From NCBI GenBank assembly GCA_023418315.1, contig JAEZZY010000052.1, positions 1-39,856 on the forward strand: a stretch of 39,856 bases of DNA, read 5' to 3'. Below the pieces are notes generated by a model. That model ran no database searches. It was given only the letters and a program-made list of their open reading frames with translations, and was not told the DNA's origin. Source of the stretch: Bacteroidota bacterium (GTDB lineage: Bacteria; Bacteroidota; Bacteroidia; Chitinophagales; Chitinophagaceae). Shown one piece after another: positions 9,089 through 17,543 of this stretch (the stretch's first letter is position 1; every line of letters begins with the position of its first letter). The translations under genes and the position numbers were made by a program.

Positions 9089-11357
9089 CCATATCATCTT
9101 TGTAGCGCTTGCCTTGTTTTTCACTTCCTGTAGTGTTACGCGCAACCTACCCGAAGGGGAAACCCTATACACCGGTTCTACCGTGAAGGTGCAGACGAGC
9201 GATATTTCTTCCAATGCAAGTAAGTTGCTGAAGAAAGATTTGCAAGCCGCCATTCGCCCTAAGCGCAACTCTGCTTTTCTGGGCATGCGCATCAAACTGT
9301 TCATTTATAATATAGGCGGCAAGAATCCAAAGCAGAAAGGACTCCGAAAATTTTTTAGGGATATAGGAGAAGCGCCGGTATTGGGAAGCAATTTTGATGC
9401 ACAGAAAAATGAACGGCTCCTCGAAAATATTTTGCACACCAAAGGATTTTTTTATCCCTCGGTTACTTCCGAACGAATAACAGATACGGTGAAGAAAACC
9501 ACATCGGGGAAATTTGACATCATCACCGGACCTCAGTATAAAATTCGGGAAGTGTTTTTCCCTCAAGACAGCAGCGCCCTATCCAAGCTTATTGATTCCA
9601 TAAAAGACAAAACCTTTTTAACACCCGGCAAACCCTATAATTTGGATTTGATAAAAGGAGAACGCGACCGCATCACCAGAGTGCTGACCGAGAACGGCTA
9701 TTATTATTTTAAATCGGATTACCTATTGGACATTACCGACACCTCCATAGGCAATATGGAAGCCAATATGTACATCACCGTCAAAGAAGAAGAAACACCC
9801 AGGGAAGCCTATAATATTTATAAAATTAATGAGGTCTATGTCTATCCTAACTTCCGCATCAATGCGCGAAATACAGACACAACGGTATCCGAAGCTGATT
9901 TTTACGACGGCTATTATGTAGTGGACAGGCGCAAAACCTTTAAGCCTTTTGTATTCAGGCAGGCTATGCAGTTTCAGCCGGGTGATATTTACAACCGTAC
10001 GGAGCAAAACCTATCCTTGAACCGGCTGGTGAATATGGGTGTTTTCAAACTTGTCAAAAACCGTTTCGAATCTATAGACGACCCTGCCAACCCACGTCTG
10101 AATGTGTATTACTACCTTACTCCTCATCCTAAAAAATCTATGCGCTTTGAGCTGGGCATAGAGTCGCAAAATGATAGCCGCTTAGGCACGCAGTCGAGTA
10201 TTAGCTGGCGCAATAAAAACACATTTGGCGGTGCAGAGCTGCTTGCCCTTACCCTGCGGGGTGCCTATGAAGTGCAGGCAGGGAAGAACAATGGTGTGAA
10301 GCGCCCTGCTGCGCTGGAAGGCGGGGCAGAAGTAAGCCTGACGGTTCCGCGGTTTCTGATTCCGTTTACGCGCATCGTATCAAAGAATATGTATGTGCCG
10401 CGCACGATGATGAAGCTGAGCTATGACGCTACTATTCGCCAGAGGCTGTATCTTATCCATTCGTTCACTACTTCTTTCGGCTATATTTTTAAAGAAGACA
10501 TCCGCAAAGAACACCGTCTTTTCCCCATCAACATCAACTATGTAAGAACCGACACACTATTGGCACGGGGCAATGAGCAGAACATCAACTACAGCAATCT
10601 TATTTTTAATGGATTGATTATAGGACCTACTTATGAATATACCTTCAATAGCCAGGCAGCCGGTTTGAAAAAAGATAATTACTACTTCAACGGATTGATT
10701 GATTTTTCCAACAATGTACTGGGGCTTATCCAGAAAGGCGATGCCCAAAACCCTAAGAAAATAGCAGGAACCCCTTATGCCCAATACATGAAGTATCAGG
10801 TGGACGGAAGGTATTATAAAAATTACGGCGTGCATAAAAACAATATGTGGGCCAGCCGTATTTTATTCGGATATGGATTCCCTTGGGGCAATTCCGATCA
10901 GCTTCCCAATATCAAGCAATTTTTCAGCGGCGGCGCCAGTAGTCTTCGGGGATTTCGCGCAAGGCTTGTAGGCCCCGGCACCTACAATGAAAACTACCTC
11001 AACCCCGGGAAACCACCGGAATTTATAGAAACCCTCGGCGATATAAAGCTGGAAATAAATACGGAATTGCGTGCGCATATCTATGAATTTATCAATGCAG
11101 CCATCTTTGTAGATGCAGGAAATATCTGGACAAGAAAAGACGACCCCAGATTTCCCGGAGGTAAGTTCAGTTCGCAGTTTTATAGGCAATTAGCGGTGGA
11201 TGCCGGCGCAGGCTTACGGCTGGATTTTAATATTCTTTTATTGCGGTTGGACGTAGGCGTTCCTGTGCGCAGACCGTGGTTGCCCAAGGGAAAAGACTGG
11301 GGATTTGATAAGGATACGCAACCGATTTTCAACCTGGCAATCGGCTATCCGTTTTAG
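9069..11357 (+). CDS. tamL: TamL: Omp85/BamA-family outer-membrane lipoprotein
   Basis: The product is a 762-residue outer-membrane beta-barrel protein of the Omp85 superfamily. In Bacteroidota the lipidated TamA relative paired with TamB is called TamL. From the ATG at 9069 the N-terminus is MSSKKYNHIIFVALALFFTS followed by C, a lipoprotein signal peptide with Cys21. The longer frame from 9015 would bury this signal, so I reject that start. POTRA-like sequence follows (TRVLTENGYYYFKSDY; LVNMGVFKLVKNRF), then the barrel. The barrel has SGGASSLRGFRARLVGPGTY, which contains the Omp85 L6 (V/L)RGF motif, and LDVGVPVRRPWLP near the end. The gene starts inside the 3' end of tamB. A lipid-anchored barrel is characteristic of this phylum. 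Confidence 0.92.
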   Translation: MSSKKYNHIIFVALALFFTSCSVTRNLPEGETLYTGSTVKVQTSDISSNASKLLKKDLQAAIRPKRNSAFLGMRIKLFIYNIGGKNPKQKGLRKFFRDIGEAPVLGSNFDAQKNERLLENILHTKGFFYPSVTSERITDTVKKTTSGKFDIITGPQYKIREVFFPQDSSALSKLIDSIKDKTFLTPGKPYNLDLIKGERDRITRVLTENGYYYFKSDYLLDITDTSIGNMEANMYITVKEEETPREAYNIYKINEVYVYPNFRINARNTDTTVSEADFYDGYYVVDRRKTFKPFVFRQAMQFQPGDIYNRTEQNLSLNRLVNMGVFKLVKNRFESIDDPANPRLNVYYYLTPHPKKSMRFELGIESQNDSRLGTQSSISWRNKNTFGGAELLALTLRGAYEVQAGKNNGVKRPAALEGGAEVSLTVPRFLIPFTRIVSKNMYVPRTMMKLSYDATIRQRLYLIHSFTTSFGYIFKEDIRKEHRLFPININYVRTDTLLARGNEQNINYSNLIFNGLIIGPTYEYTFNSQAAGLKKDNYYFNGLIDFSNNVLGLIQKGDAQNPKKIAGTPYAQYMKYQVDGRYYKNYGVHKNNMWASRILFGYGFPWGNSDQLPNIKQFFSGGASSLRGFRARLVGPGTYNENYLNPGKPPEFIETLGDIKLEINTELRAHIYEFINAAIFVDAGNIWTRKDDPRFPGGKFSSQFYRQLAVDAGAGLRLDFNILLLRLDVGVPVRRPWLPKGKDWGFDKDTQPIFNLAIGYPF

Positions 11358-11569
11358 AACATGAGTGGAAAATATTTTGGGTGCGCATAGCTCTTGTTTT
11401 TTGAGTAGTATATCCTTTTCATACCCTTTATTTGTTTGAGGATGCTTTCGGAATAAAATTTTTATCACCTTTCCACATTTATGCCTCCTTCTAACTTTTT
11501 GAGGTATAGATTTTTGGAGCATTTAACATGCCCTTAAACACATTTTAGCTAACTCTGCATTATATTTTT

Positions 11570-11577
11570 TACCTTTG
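11570..11577 (+). promoter_or_regulatory. Promoter -7 element for bamD-rpoZ
   Basis: TAccTTTG lies 17 bases before the bamD ATG, so the transcript would have a leader of about 10 bases or fewer. The -33 match (TTTA near 11544) is weak. Confidence 0.6.
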
Positions 11578-11594
11578 CATCCCTTTTATTTTTC

Positions 11595-12404
11595 ATGCAC
11601 AAACTCCAGACTTGTTTTTACGGTATCGTTTTATTGCTTTTGGCATCGTGCAGCGGCTACGAAAAAGTGCTGAAAAGCGATGATATCAATTATAAACTGA
11701 GCAAAGCCAACCAGTATTATGATAAGGGGCAATACACCAGAGCCAATGGCGTATATCAGAGTTTATTGCCGGTAATGAAAGGAACGAAAGATTTTGAAGC
11801 CTTGTATTACCGCTATGCCTACACTGCATTCTATCTGAAAGATTATCTGGCTGCCTCCTACCATTTCAAAAATTTTACGGATTATTTTCCTTCCAGTAAA
11901 GATGCCGAAGAAGCAGAATACATGCACGCTTATTGTTTGTATATGCAGTCGCCCAAGCCCTCTTTGGAGCAAACCAATACTTTGAAGGCGATGGAAGCCA
12001 TGCAATCTTATATCAATATGCACCCTCAGTCGAAGCGGGTACCGGAAGCTAATAAGCTGATGACGGCTATGCGCAGCAAGCTGGAAATAAAAGATGCAGA
12101 TGCCGCAAAACTCTATTATAACTTAGGGCATTATAAAGCCGCCGGTGTTACGTATCAATTGTTGTTGCAAAATTATCCCGAGTCGGTAAATGCGGACCTG
12201 TATCAATACATGATGGTGCGTTCGTATTATTACTATGCGAGGCAAAGTGTAAAAGAGAAACAAGAAGAGCGTTACGGAAATGCAGCTTCTGCCTATACAG
12301 AGCTGAAAACCAGCTATCCGGATTCAAAATACCTGGCTGAGGCCGAAAAAATAAATAATCAAGTACAAACCAATATAAATAAACTTCGTAATGAGCACCA
12401 ATAA
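11595..12404 (+). CDS. bamD: Outer-membrane assembly lipoprotein BamD
   Basis: BamD is the TPR lipoprotein of the BAM complex, which folds outer-membrane proteins. The 269-residue product starts with MHKLQTCFYGIVLLLLASCS, a lipoprotein signal peptide with lipobox LASC. Tetratricopeptide-type helices follow: YDKGQYTRANGVYQSLLPVM, YRYAYTAFYLKDYLAASYHF and FTDYFPSSKDAEEAEYMHAY. Later repeats include NLGHYKAAGVTYQLLLQNYP and TELKTSYPDSKYLAEAEK. The length is usual for the family. The gene overlaps rpoZ by 14 bp, the common Bacteroidota arrangement. It has its own promoter and an extremely short leader, and tamL lies upstream. Confidence 0.93.
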   Translation: MHKLQTCFYGIVLLLLASCSGYEKVLKSDDINYKLSKANQYYDKGQYTRANGVYQSLLPVMKGTKDFEALYYRYAYTAFYLKDYLAASYHFKNFTDYFPSSKDAEEAEYMHAYCLYMQSPKPSLEQTNTLKAMEAMQSYINMHPQSKRVPEANKLMTAMRSKLEIKDADAAKLYYNLGHYKAAGVTYQLLLQNYPESVNADLYQYMMVRSYYYYARQSVKEKQEERYGNAASAYTELKTSYPDSKYLAEAEKINNQVQTNINKLRNEHQ

Positions 12405-12702
12405 AAAATTAGTTAATCCGCTGGTAGAGACCAGAGATGTGATAGCCATTAAAGACAAGACCGGCAACCTTTACGAATCCATCGTGGTAATGGCGCGCCG
12501 TGCCAACCAGATTGCTGTATCCATGAAGGAAGAACTGCACAAAAAATTGGACGAATTCAGCAGCCATACCGATAGCCTGGAAGAAATTCATGAAAACAAA
12601 GAGCAGATAGAAATATCCCGCATCTATGAACGCATGGCAAACCCTTCTTTGCAAGCTACGTCCGAGTTTTTTGAAGACAAAATTTACCACAGCAAAAAAT
12701 AA
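12391..12702 (+). CDS. rpoZ: RNA polymerase omega-like subunit (RpoZ/Rpb6 family)
   Basis: The 103-residue product matches the omega subunit found next to bamD in Bacteroidota. Omega helps fold and stabilise the beta' subunit. Seen in the sequence are an N-terminal NPLVETRDVIAIKDKTGNLY and the helix ESIVVMARRANQIAVSMKEE, which corresponds to the Rpb6/omega core (ARRANQI replaces the usual ARRAxQL). The acidic C-terminal half (DSLEEIHENKEQIEI, NPSLQATSEFFEDKIYH) is typical of the phylum-specific form. The start overlaps the bamD stop, implying coupling. The family is strongly diverged from E. coli RpoZ, so the call rests on the core helix plus context. Confidence 0.8.
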   Translation: MSTNKKLVNPLVETRDVIAIKDKTGNLYESIVVMARRANQIAVSMKEELHKKLDEFSSHTDSLEEIHENKEQIEISRIYERMANPSLQATSEFFEDKIYHSKK

Positions 12703-12792
12703 AATTTGCAGGGTGGCTATCAGCAAGGTTTCCTTTGTTTCATAGGCATTTTAGCGCTAAATACAGCACTTTGTAAATTGTGTTTTTAAAGG

Positions 12793-12825
12793 AAGCGATA
12801 ACCCAAAAGTTGTCGCTTTTTATTT
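12793..12825 (+). terminator. Intrinsic terminator after rpoZ
   Basis: A 10-bp stem AAGCGATAAC/GTTGTCGCTT (one G-U pair) with a short loop is followed by TTTTTATTTGG. It separates bamD-rpoZ from the tRNA-tuf unit. Confidence 0.7.
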
Positions 12826-12837
12826 GGTAAAATAAAA

Positions 12838-12868
12838 TTTGCAAAAATCATTTTCTTGCCTACTTTTG
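12838..12868 (+). promoter_or_regulatory. Promoter of the tRNA-tuf operon
   Basis: TTTG at 12838-12841 and TAcTTTTG at 12861-12868 are separated by 19 bases. This is a complete Bacteroidota consensus promoter, 43 bases before the first tRNA. Confidence 0.75.
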
Positions 12869-12911
12869 CAATCCCTTCGCAAGCAGGGTAAGTTCTTTAG
12901 AAGATAAAAAT

Positions 12912-12984
12912 GCCACTTTAGCTCAGCTGGTAGAGCAACTGATTTGTAATCAGTAGGTCGCTGGTTCGATTCCGGCAAGTGGCT
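12912..12984 (+). tRNA. tRNA-Thr (anticodon TGT)
   Basis: The 73-base cloverleaf has acceptor stem GCCACTT/AAGTGGC, D arm AGCTCAGCTGGTAGAGCA, anticodon stem ACTGA/TCAGT with loop TTTGTAA (anticodon TGT), and T arm with GGTTCGATTCC. No CCA is encoded. It is the first gene of the tRNA-tuf cluster. Confidence 0.97.
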
Positions 12985-13082
12985 CTTTGTAATGTGGAAT
13001 TTTTGAATGATAATTTTGAATTTATAGGGCTTCGGTCTTTCATTTAACATTCAGGATTCGACATCCAAAAAATAACTAAGTT

Positions 13083-13165
<83 letters not shown>

Positions 13166-13176
13166 CTTTTTATTCG

Positions 13177-13250
13177 ATTTGATGATTTGGAAATATGCGG
13201 ATTTGAAGATTGTATCACCTTCAAATTTTCAAATCAACTCATCATCAAAT
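13177..13250. repeat. Long imperfect hairpin between tRNA-Tyr and tRNA-Gly
   Basis: The outer arms ATTTGATGAT (13177-13186) and ATCATCAAAT (13241-13250) are perfectly complementary. The inner arms ATTTGAAG (13201-13208) and CTTCAAAT (13219-13226) are also perfect. The whole tRNA spacer can therefore fold into one AT-rich stem. It resembles the ATTTGA/TCAAAT-rich intergenic elements often seen in Bacteroidota. Confidence 0.6.
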
Positions 13251-13257
13251 TATTTTT

Positions 13258-13330
13258 GCGGGAGTAGCTCAGTTGGTAGAGCGACAGCCTTCCAAGCTGT
13301 AGGTCGCGGGTTCGAGCCTCGTCTCCCGCT
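13258..13330 (+). tRNA. tRNA-Gly (anticodon TCC)
   Basis: The 73-base tRNA has acceptor stem GCGGGAG/CTCCCGC, anticodon stem ACAGC/GCTGT with loop CTTCCAA (anticodon TCC), and T arm GCGGGTTCGAGCCTCGT. No CCA is encoded. Confidence 0.97.
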
Positions 13331-13426
13331 CTTTAAAAAATAAATTAGCTGATTGGCAGAATATGCCGGTTAGCTGATTTTGTGGTTAAAGCATAGCGGG
13401 TAGGAAGTTTATTAAAAAACTGAGTA

Positions 13427-13463
13427 TCAATAGCCTATATTTTTATAGGACATAGGCTATTGA
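13427..13463. repeat. 12-bp perfect stem-loop just before tRNA-Thr(GGT)
   Basis: TCAATAGCCTAT (13427-13438) and ATAGGCTATTGA (13452-13463) are fully complementary around a 13-base loop. The structure ends three bases before the tRNA-Thr 5' end. No T-run follows, so it is not a typical terminator. It may be a processing or structural element in the polycistronic tRNA transcript. Confidence 0.65.
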
Positions 13464-13466
13464 CCA

Positions 13467-13538
<72 letters not shown>

Positions 13539-13663
13539 CGTTAATGTTGATGTGTTATTTTGTTGATAGGTGATTTTGAAACAGAATGACAAATGAACAG
13601 AATAACCAATAAACAAGTATTTAATAACAAACATTAATAAACATCTCTTAAAAAAATAAAAAA

Positions 13664-14851
13664 ATGGCAAAAGAGACCTTTAATCGGGACAAACCCCACG
13701 TAAACATTGGTACTATCGGTCACGTTGACCATGGTAAAACTACATTGACTGCTGCGATCACGACCATCCTTTCCAGCAAAGGTATGGCTGAGAAAAGAGG
13801 CTATGATGAAATTGATGCAGCTCCTGAAGAAAAAGAACGTGGTATCACTATCAACACGGCACACGTTGAATACCAAACTGCTAGCCGTCACTATGCACAC
13901 GTGGACTGTCCGGGTCACGCCGACTATGTGAAAAACATGATTACCGGTGCGGCACAAATGGATGGTGCTATCCTCGTAGTAGCTTCTACAGATGGTCCTA
14001 TGCCACAAACTAAAGAGCACATCCTTTTGGCTCGTCAGGTAGGCGTTCCCCGTATCGTAGTGTTCATGAACAAAGTGGATTTGGTGGACGATCCTGAAAT
14101 CCTGGAACTTGTTGAACTTGAAATTCGTGAACTGCTTTCTAAATATGAATACGACGGAGATAACACTCCTATCATCAAAGGCTCTGCCACCGGCGCTTTA
14201 GCAGGTGAAGACAAATGGGTGAAAGCCGTAGAAGAATTGATGGATGCCGTAGATACCTACATTCCATTGCCTCCTCGTCCTATTGACCAACCGTTCCTGA
14301 TGTCTGTAGAAGACGTATTCACCATTACCGGTCGCGGTACTGTGGCTACAGGTCGTATCGAACGCGGTGTAATTAAAGTGGGCGACAACGTGGATATCGT
14401 TGGATTCAACGATGCTGCTTTGACCTCTACTTGTACCGGTGTGGAAATGTTCAAAAAATTGTTGGATCGCGGTGAAGCAGGTGATAACGCAGGTTTGTTG
14501 CTTCGCGGTATTGAAAAGAAAGATATCCGTCGCGGTATGGTTATCTCCGCTCCAAAATCCATTACTCCACACACTGAGTTCAAAGGTGAAGTATATGTAC
14601 TGAGCAAAGAAGAAGGCGGTCGTCATACTCCGTTCTTCAACAAATACCGTCCTCAGTTCTACTTCCGTACTACAGACGTTACAGGTGAATGTTCTTTGCC
14701 TGAAGGAGTAGAAATGGTAATGCCCGGCGATAACGTGAACCTTCACGTTAAACTGATCGCTCCGATTGCGATGGACAAAGGTCTGAAATTCGCGATTCGT
14801 GAAGGTGGCCGTACCGTAGGTGCCGGTCAGGTAACTGAAATCATCAAATAA
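13664..14851 (+). CDS. tuf: Elongation factor Tu
   Basis: EF-Tu is the GTPase that delivers aminoacyl-tRNA to the ribosome. The 395-residue product has all G motifs: GHVDHGKT (P-loop, about residues 19-26), RGITINTAHVEY (switch I), DCPGHADYVKNMITGAAQMD (switch II), NKVD and GSATGAL. Domain II contains GRGTVATGRIERGVIKVGD. Domain III runs from about residue 300 to the end with GGRHTPFFNKYRPQFYFR, VMPGDNVNLHVKLIAP and FAIREGGRTVGAGQVTEI. It is the last gene of the tRNA-tuf unit and has an A-rich leader without a clear Shine-Dalgarno sequence. secE/nusG and tRNA-Trp, often downstream in bacteria, are absent because a strong terminator follows. Its domain III is a direct reference for the small gene at 39359. 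Confidence 0.99.
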   Translation: MAKETFNRDKPHVNIGTIGHVDHGKTTLTAAITTILSSKGMAEKRGYDEIDAAPEEKERGITINTAHVEYQTASRHYAHVDCPGHADYVKNMITGAAQMDGAILVVASTDGPMPQTKEHILLARQVGVPRIVVFMNKVDLVDDPEILELVELEIRELLSKYEYDGDNTPIIKGSATGALAGEDKWVKAVEELMDAVDTYIPLPPRPIDQPFLMSVEDVFTITGRGTVATGRIERGVIKVGDNVDIVGFNDAALTSTCTGVEMFKKLLDRGEAGDNAGLLLRGIEKKDIRRGMVISAPKSITPHTEFKGEVYVLSKEEGGRHTPFFNKYRPQFYFRTTDVTGECSLPEGVEMVMPGDNVNLHVKLIAPIAMDKGLKFAIREGGRTVGAGQVTEIIK

Positions 14852-14887
14852 GTAGTTAGTAATCCTTACTAAATATAAACATAAAGG

Positions 14888-14920
14888 CAGCCTCCGATTT
14901 TTTCGGAGGTTGTTTTTTTA
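14888..14920 (+). terminator. Intrinsic terminator after tuf
   Basis: The stem CAGCCTCCGA/TCGGAGGTTG (10 bp, one G-U pair) with a five-base T loop is followed by TTTTTTTA. It is a textbook rho-independent terminator. Confidence 0.88.
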
Positions 14921-15013
14921 TCCTTCCCTTGTGCCAAAATCATAGGCTTAAGGAAAAGGAATACCGGAAATTATTTTTAACTCGTGTCTGTTTTATCAAC
15001 CCATCCTTACCCT

Positions 15014-15021
15014 TAAATTTG
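15014..15021 (+). promoter_or_regulatory. Promoter -7 element for the glycosyltransferase gene
   Basis: TAaaTTTG lies 20 bases before the TTG start, giving a leader of only about 12-14 bases. No convincing -33 TTTG is present. Confidence 0.5.
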
Positions 15022-15041
15022 TCATCGCTAATCCAAAAACT

Positions 15042-16226
15042 TTGAAGATTCTCTTCCTTGCCAACCGTATGCCATACCCGCCTTACCGAGGTGATAAACT
15101 CAAGATTTTTAATCTTGCCAAACGGCTGTGCAAAGACCATGAACTGCATCTGCTCACTTTTACGGAAACCGAAGCCGATAAGCAATATGTCTCCGAACTA
15201 AAACCTATTTTCACGAAAATAGAAACCATACATCTTCATAAATGGCGTTCCGTATGGAATTGCTTCAAAGCCGTTTTTAGCACTACGCCTTTACAAATCG
15301 CTTATTTCCACTCCCCGGAAATGCAGCAAAAATTAAATGAATGGGTGGCAAGCGAGCATTATGATGCTATCCATGTGCAACATCTTCGCATGGCACCTTA
15401 TCTCCGCCATCGTAAGGATTTACCTTGTGTCCTTGATCTGCCCGATGCTTTTTCCCTATATTGGCGGCGCAGACAAGAAACCGAAAAGAATAGTTTCAAA
15501 AAAGCTTTTCAAAAAATAGAACAGAAACGCCTTGAGCGATTTGAAGCCGTCATCAACGATTATAAGCTCGCGTTGGTTTGCTCGCAGGAGGATCTGGAAT
15601 ACCTTGAAAAAATCCACCGTGCTCCTCATCTAAAACTGTTGCCTAACGGCGTGGACACTACGACCTTCAAAGCACGGGAGCATGATTATGTACCGAACCG
15701 AATTATCCTCTTTACAGGTAATATGGATTATGCACCGAATGTAGATGCCGTTACTTATTTCGCTGAAGAACTCTTACCTCCTATCCGAAAACGCTTTCCT
15801 GAATCACGGTTTATTATCGCCGGGCAACGCCCTTTAGAAAAAGTAAAATCCTTAGCCAATGAATATATAGAAGTAACCGGTTTTGTGAAAGACCTTGCGG
15901 AAATGTATGACCGCGCCAGTATCGTAGTGGCACCGCTGCGTTTTGGTGCAGGTACACAAAATAAAGTGTTGGAAGCAATGGCTATGGGTGTTCCTGTTAT
16001 TTGCTCGCATATAGGCTTTAAAGGTTTAGGAATCGAAAATGGCGAAGGCTCATTTATGGCAGCGGATAAAGAAGGGTTTATAAGGCAAGTATGCGATTTG
16101 TTAGCCTCCGAAAATTTAAGAAAAAACACCGGGGGAAAAGGGAAAAACATCATTGCCCAACGTTTTGACTGGAGCGTCATTGCTCGTCAATTAGAAAATT
16201 ATTTCAAAGAAATACAAAAGGTATAG
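15042..16226 (+). CDS. GT4-family glycosyltransferase (TIGR03087/Stp1-like)
   Basis: The 394-residue product is a cytoplasmic, probably membrane-associated GT-B fold glycosyltransferase for surface polysaccharide synthesis. It begins KILFLANRMPYPPYRGDKLK, the opening of family 4 enzymes, and contains HVQHLRMAPYLR, LKLLPNGVDTTTF (nucleotide-sugar region) and FTGNMDYAPNVDAVTYFAEE. The C-terminal Rossmann half has VVAPLRFGAGTQNKVLEAMA and GVPVICSHIGFKGL, which carry the donor-binding E-x7-E-like motif. The start codon is TTG at 15042: KILFLANR lies upstream of the first ATG and belongs to the conserved core. It is monocistronic, with its own promoter, and convergent with exbD. The acceptor and sugar cannot be told from sequence. 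Confidence 0.85.
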   Translation: MKILFLANRMPYPPYRGDKLKIFNLAKRLCKDHELHLLTFTETEADKQYVSELKPIFTKIETIHLHKWRSVWNCFKAVFSTTPLQIAYFHSPEMQQKLNEWVASEHYDAIHVQHLRMAPYLRHRKDLPCVLDLPDAFSLYWRRRQETEKNSFKKAFQKIEQKRLERFEAVINDYKLALVCSQEDLEYLEKIHRAPHLKLLPNGVDTTTFKAREHDYVPNRIILFTGNMDYAPNVDAVTYFAEELLPPIRKRFPESRFIIAGQRPLEKVKSLANEYIEVTGFVKDLAEMYDRASIVVAPLRFGAGTQNKVLEAMAMGVPVICSHIGFKGLGIENGEGSFMAADKEGFIRQVCDLLASENLRKNTGGKGKNIIAQRFDWSVIARQLENYFKEIQKV

Positions 16227-16279
16227 CCCTCCTATTCTTCTTTTATAGAGGCTTCTTAAAACACTTTTATCTACTATCG

Positions 16280-16678
16280 TCATTCCTTATCTACAGCCAT
16301 TACCGTCCGCAATTTCAAACGCTTGGCAGCATACATCACAGCATAAATACTTTCAGCATTCGCCTTTCTGTCGGGATTGATTACCACGGTAGGCTCCGCA
16401 TCCTGCGATTTTGCCACCGCCATAGCAATAGCATTTTGAAGACTGTCAATGGAAATCCTTTTCGTACCGGCATAGAAATGCTGCATACTGTCTATACTGA
16501 TGACAATGGTTTGCTTCGCTTTTGTATCACTTTCTCCTTTAGGTGTCATCACCTTTATCACATTGGGATTAGCAAGGGTAGAAATGATCAAAAAGAAAAG
16601 CAGTAGAATGAATAAGATATCATTCAATGCGGAAGAATGACTCTCGGGTTTTTCTCTAAGATTTTTTCTGATGTTCAT
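16280..16678 (-). CDS. exbD: ExbD/TolR-type biopolymer transport protein
   Basis: The 132-residue product is the periplasmic-domain subunit of a proton-driven ExbB-ExbD motor that energises TonB- or Tol-type envelope proteins. It has a short cytoplasmic N-terminus (MNIRKNLREKPESHSS). A single membrane helix follows, ALNDILFILLLFFLIISTLA, with the functional aspartate at its start. The periplasmic domain ends with VVINPDRKANAESIYAVMYA and AKRLKLRTVMAVDKE, typical of ExbD. It sits nine bases downstream of exbB. No tonB, tolB or second exbD is next to it, so whether it serves TonB or gliding/Tol-like functions is open. Confidence 0.88.
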   Translation of the reverse strand: MNIRKNLREKPESHSSALNDILFILLLFFLIISTLANPNVIKVMTPKGESDTKAKQTIVISIDSMQHFYAGTKRISIDSLQNAIAMAVAKSQDAEPTVVINPDRKANAESIYAVMYAAKRLKLRTVMAVDKE

Positions 16679-16687
16679 CCCGTTGTC

Positions 16688-17377
16688 TTATTTGGAGGGT
16701 TCCTGTAAAATATCCAAAAACTCTACCGCTGCGGCTTCCATGCGATATACGTTCTTATTGATTTGTGCATTAAAATAATTATAAGCAATATAGGCGAGCA
16801 AGCCGATAATAAGCCCTACGGCAGAAGTAACCATTTTGGTATAAATACCGCCGGCTATGTTCTCCAGCGAAAATCCCTGATGCTGGATGTTAAAGAACAA
16901 AATAATCATCCCGGCTATAGTGCCTAAGAAACCGAACATCGGCGCAATGCCCGCAAGGGTGGAAAGTATGGACAGGTTTTTTTCGAGATGGTAAACTTCG
17001 AGCTTGCCTGCGCTTTCCATTGTTTTTTCGATATGGTCTATAGGCTTGCCTATACGGCTGATTCCTTTTTCTATAATACGCGGCACAGGACCTTCCGCAT
17101 TTTTTGCCAATAATCGAGCAGCTTCTAAATTGCCCGAACCGATATGTTCGCGTATGCGCGCCATAAACAAACCATCACCTTTACCGGCTTTACGCAAAAT
17201 CATCCAACGCTCAAACGATATATAAACGAGCAGCATTGAGCAAATCAACAAAGGAATCATGAGCACACCTCCTTCTTTCAGCAAATACCATAGCGATATT
17301 TCTTCGGCAGGAGGTGCCGGTGGCGTTACAGCTTGTACAGCGGTATCTATTTGCAAAAGCAGAGTGAGTATGTTCAT
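16688..17377 (-). CDS. exbB: ExbB/TolQ/MotA-family proton channel protein
   Basis: The 229-residue inner-membrane protein partners with ExbD in a proton-motive-force driven motor. It has three membrane segments: LKEGGVLMIPLLICSMLLVY (about residues 33-55), LSILSTLAGIAPMFGFLGTI (about 135-160), and MVTSAVGLIIGLLAYIAYN (about 182-202). The last carries the TSAVGLIIG variant of the MotA/ExbB signature. The N-terminal 30 residues include a proline-rich stretch (PPAPPAEE). It is the first gene of the pair, with a TAttTTTG element 27 bases upstream of the start codon. Confidence 0.9.
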   Translation of the reverse strand: MNILTLLLQIDTAVQAVTPPAPPAEEISLWYLLKEGGVLMIPLLICSMLLVYISFERWMILRKAGKGDGLFMARIREHIGSGNLEAARLLAKNAEGPVPRIIEKGISRIGKPIDHIEKTMESAGKLEVYHLEKNLSILSTLAGIAPMFGFLGTIAGMIILFFNIQHQGFSLENIAGGIYTKMVTSAVGLIIGLLAYIAYNYFNAQINKNVYRMEAAAVEFLDILQEPSK

Positions 17378-17403
17378 GTGGTTTTAAAAAAATACAGTGT
17401 CCT

Positions 17404-17411
17404 CAAAAATA
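17404..17411 (-). promoter_or_regulatory. Promoter -7 element for exbB-exbD
   Basis: On the minus strand TAttTTTG (plus-strand CAAAAATA) lies 27 bases before the exbB ATG, predicting a leader of about 20 bases. No clear -33 TTTG was found. Confidence 0.5.
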
Positions 17412-17543
17412 GGAATTAACGCAGTCTTTAAGCCTGTTAAAATAATGTTGATACACAGGTTTTCAACATAAGGTAGAAATAGCTGCGAGGAACAAGGGGT
17501 ATTTTTCTTCCTATATAGCTACATCAGCTTTGGAATACAAGCA

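Noticed and set aside
12820..13050. Minus-strand frame over tRNA-Thr (LPESNQRPTDYKSVALPAEL)
   Set aside because: It is the antisense translation of a tRNA gene, not a protein.
16227..16279. Terminator between the glycosyltransferase gene and exbD
   Set aside because: AGCCCTCCTAT and ATAGAGGCT pair only imperfectly and no clean T-run follows, so I could not support it.
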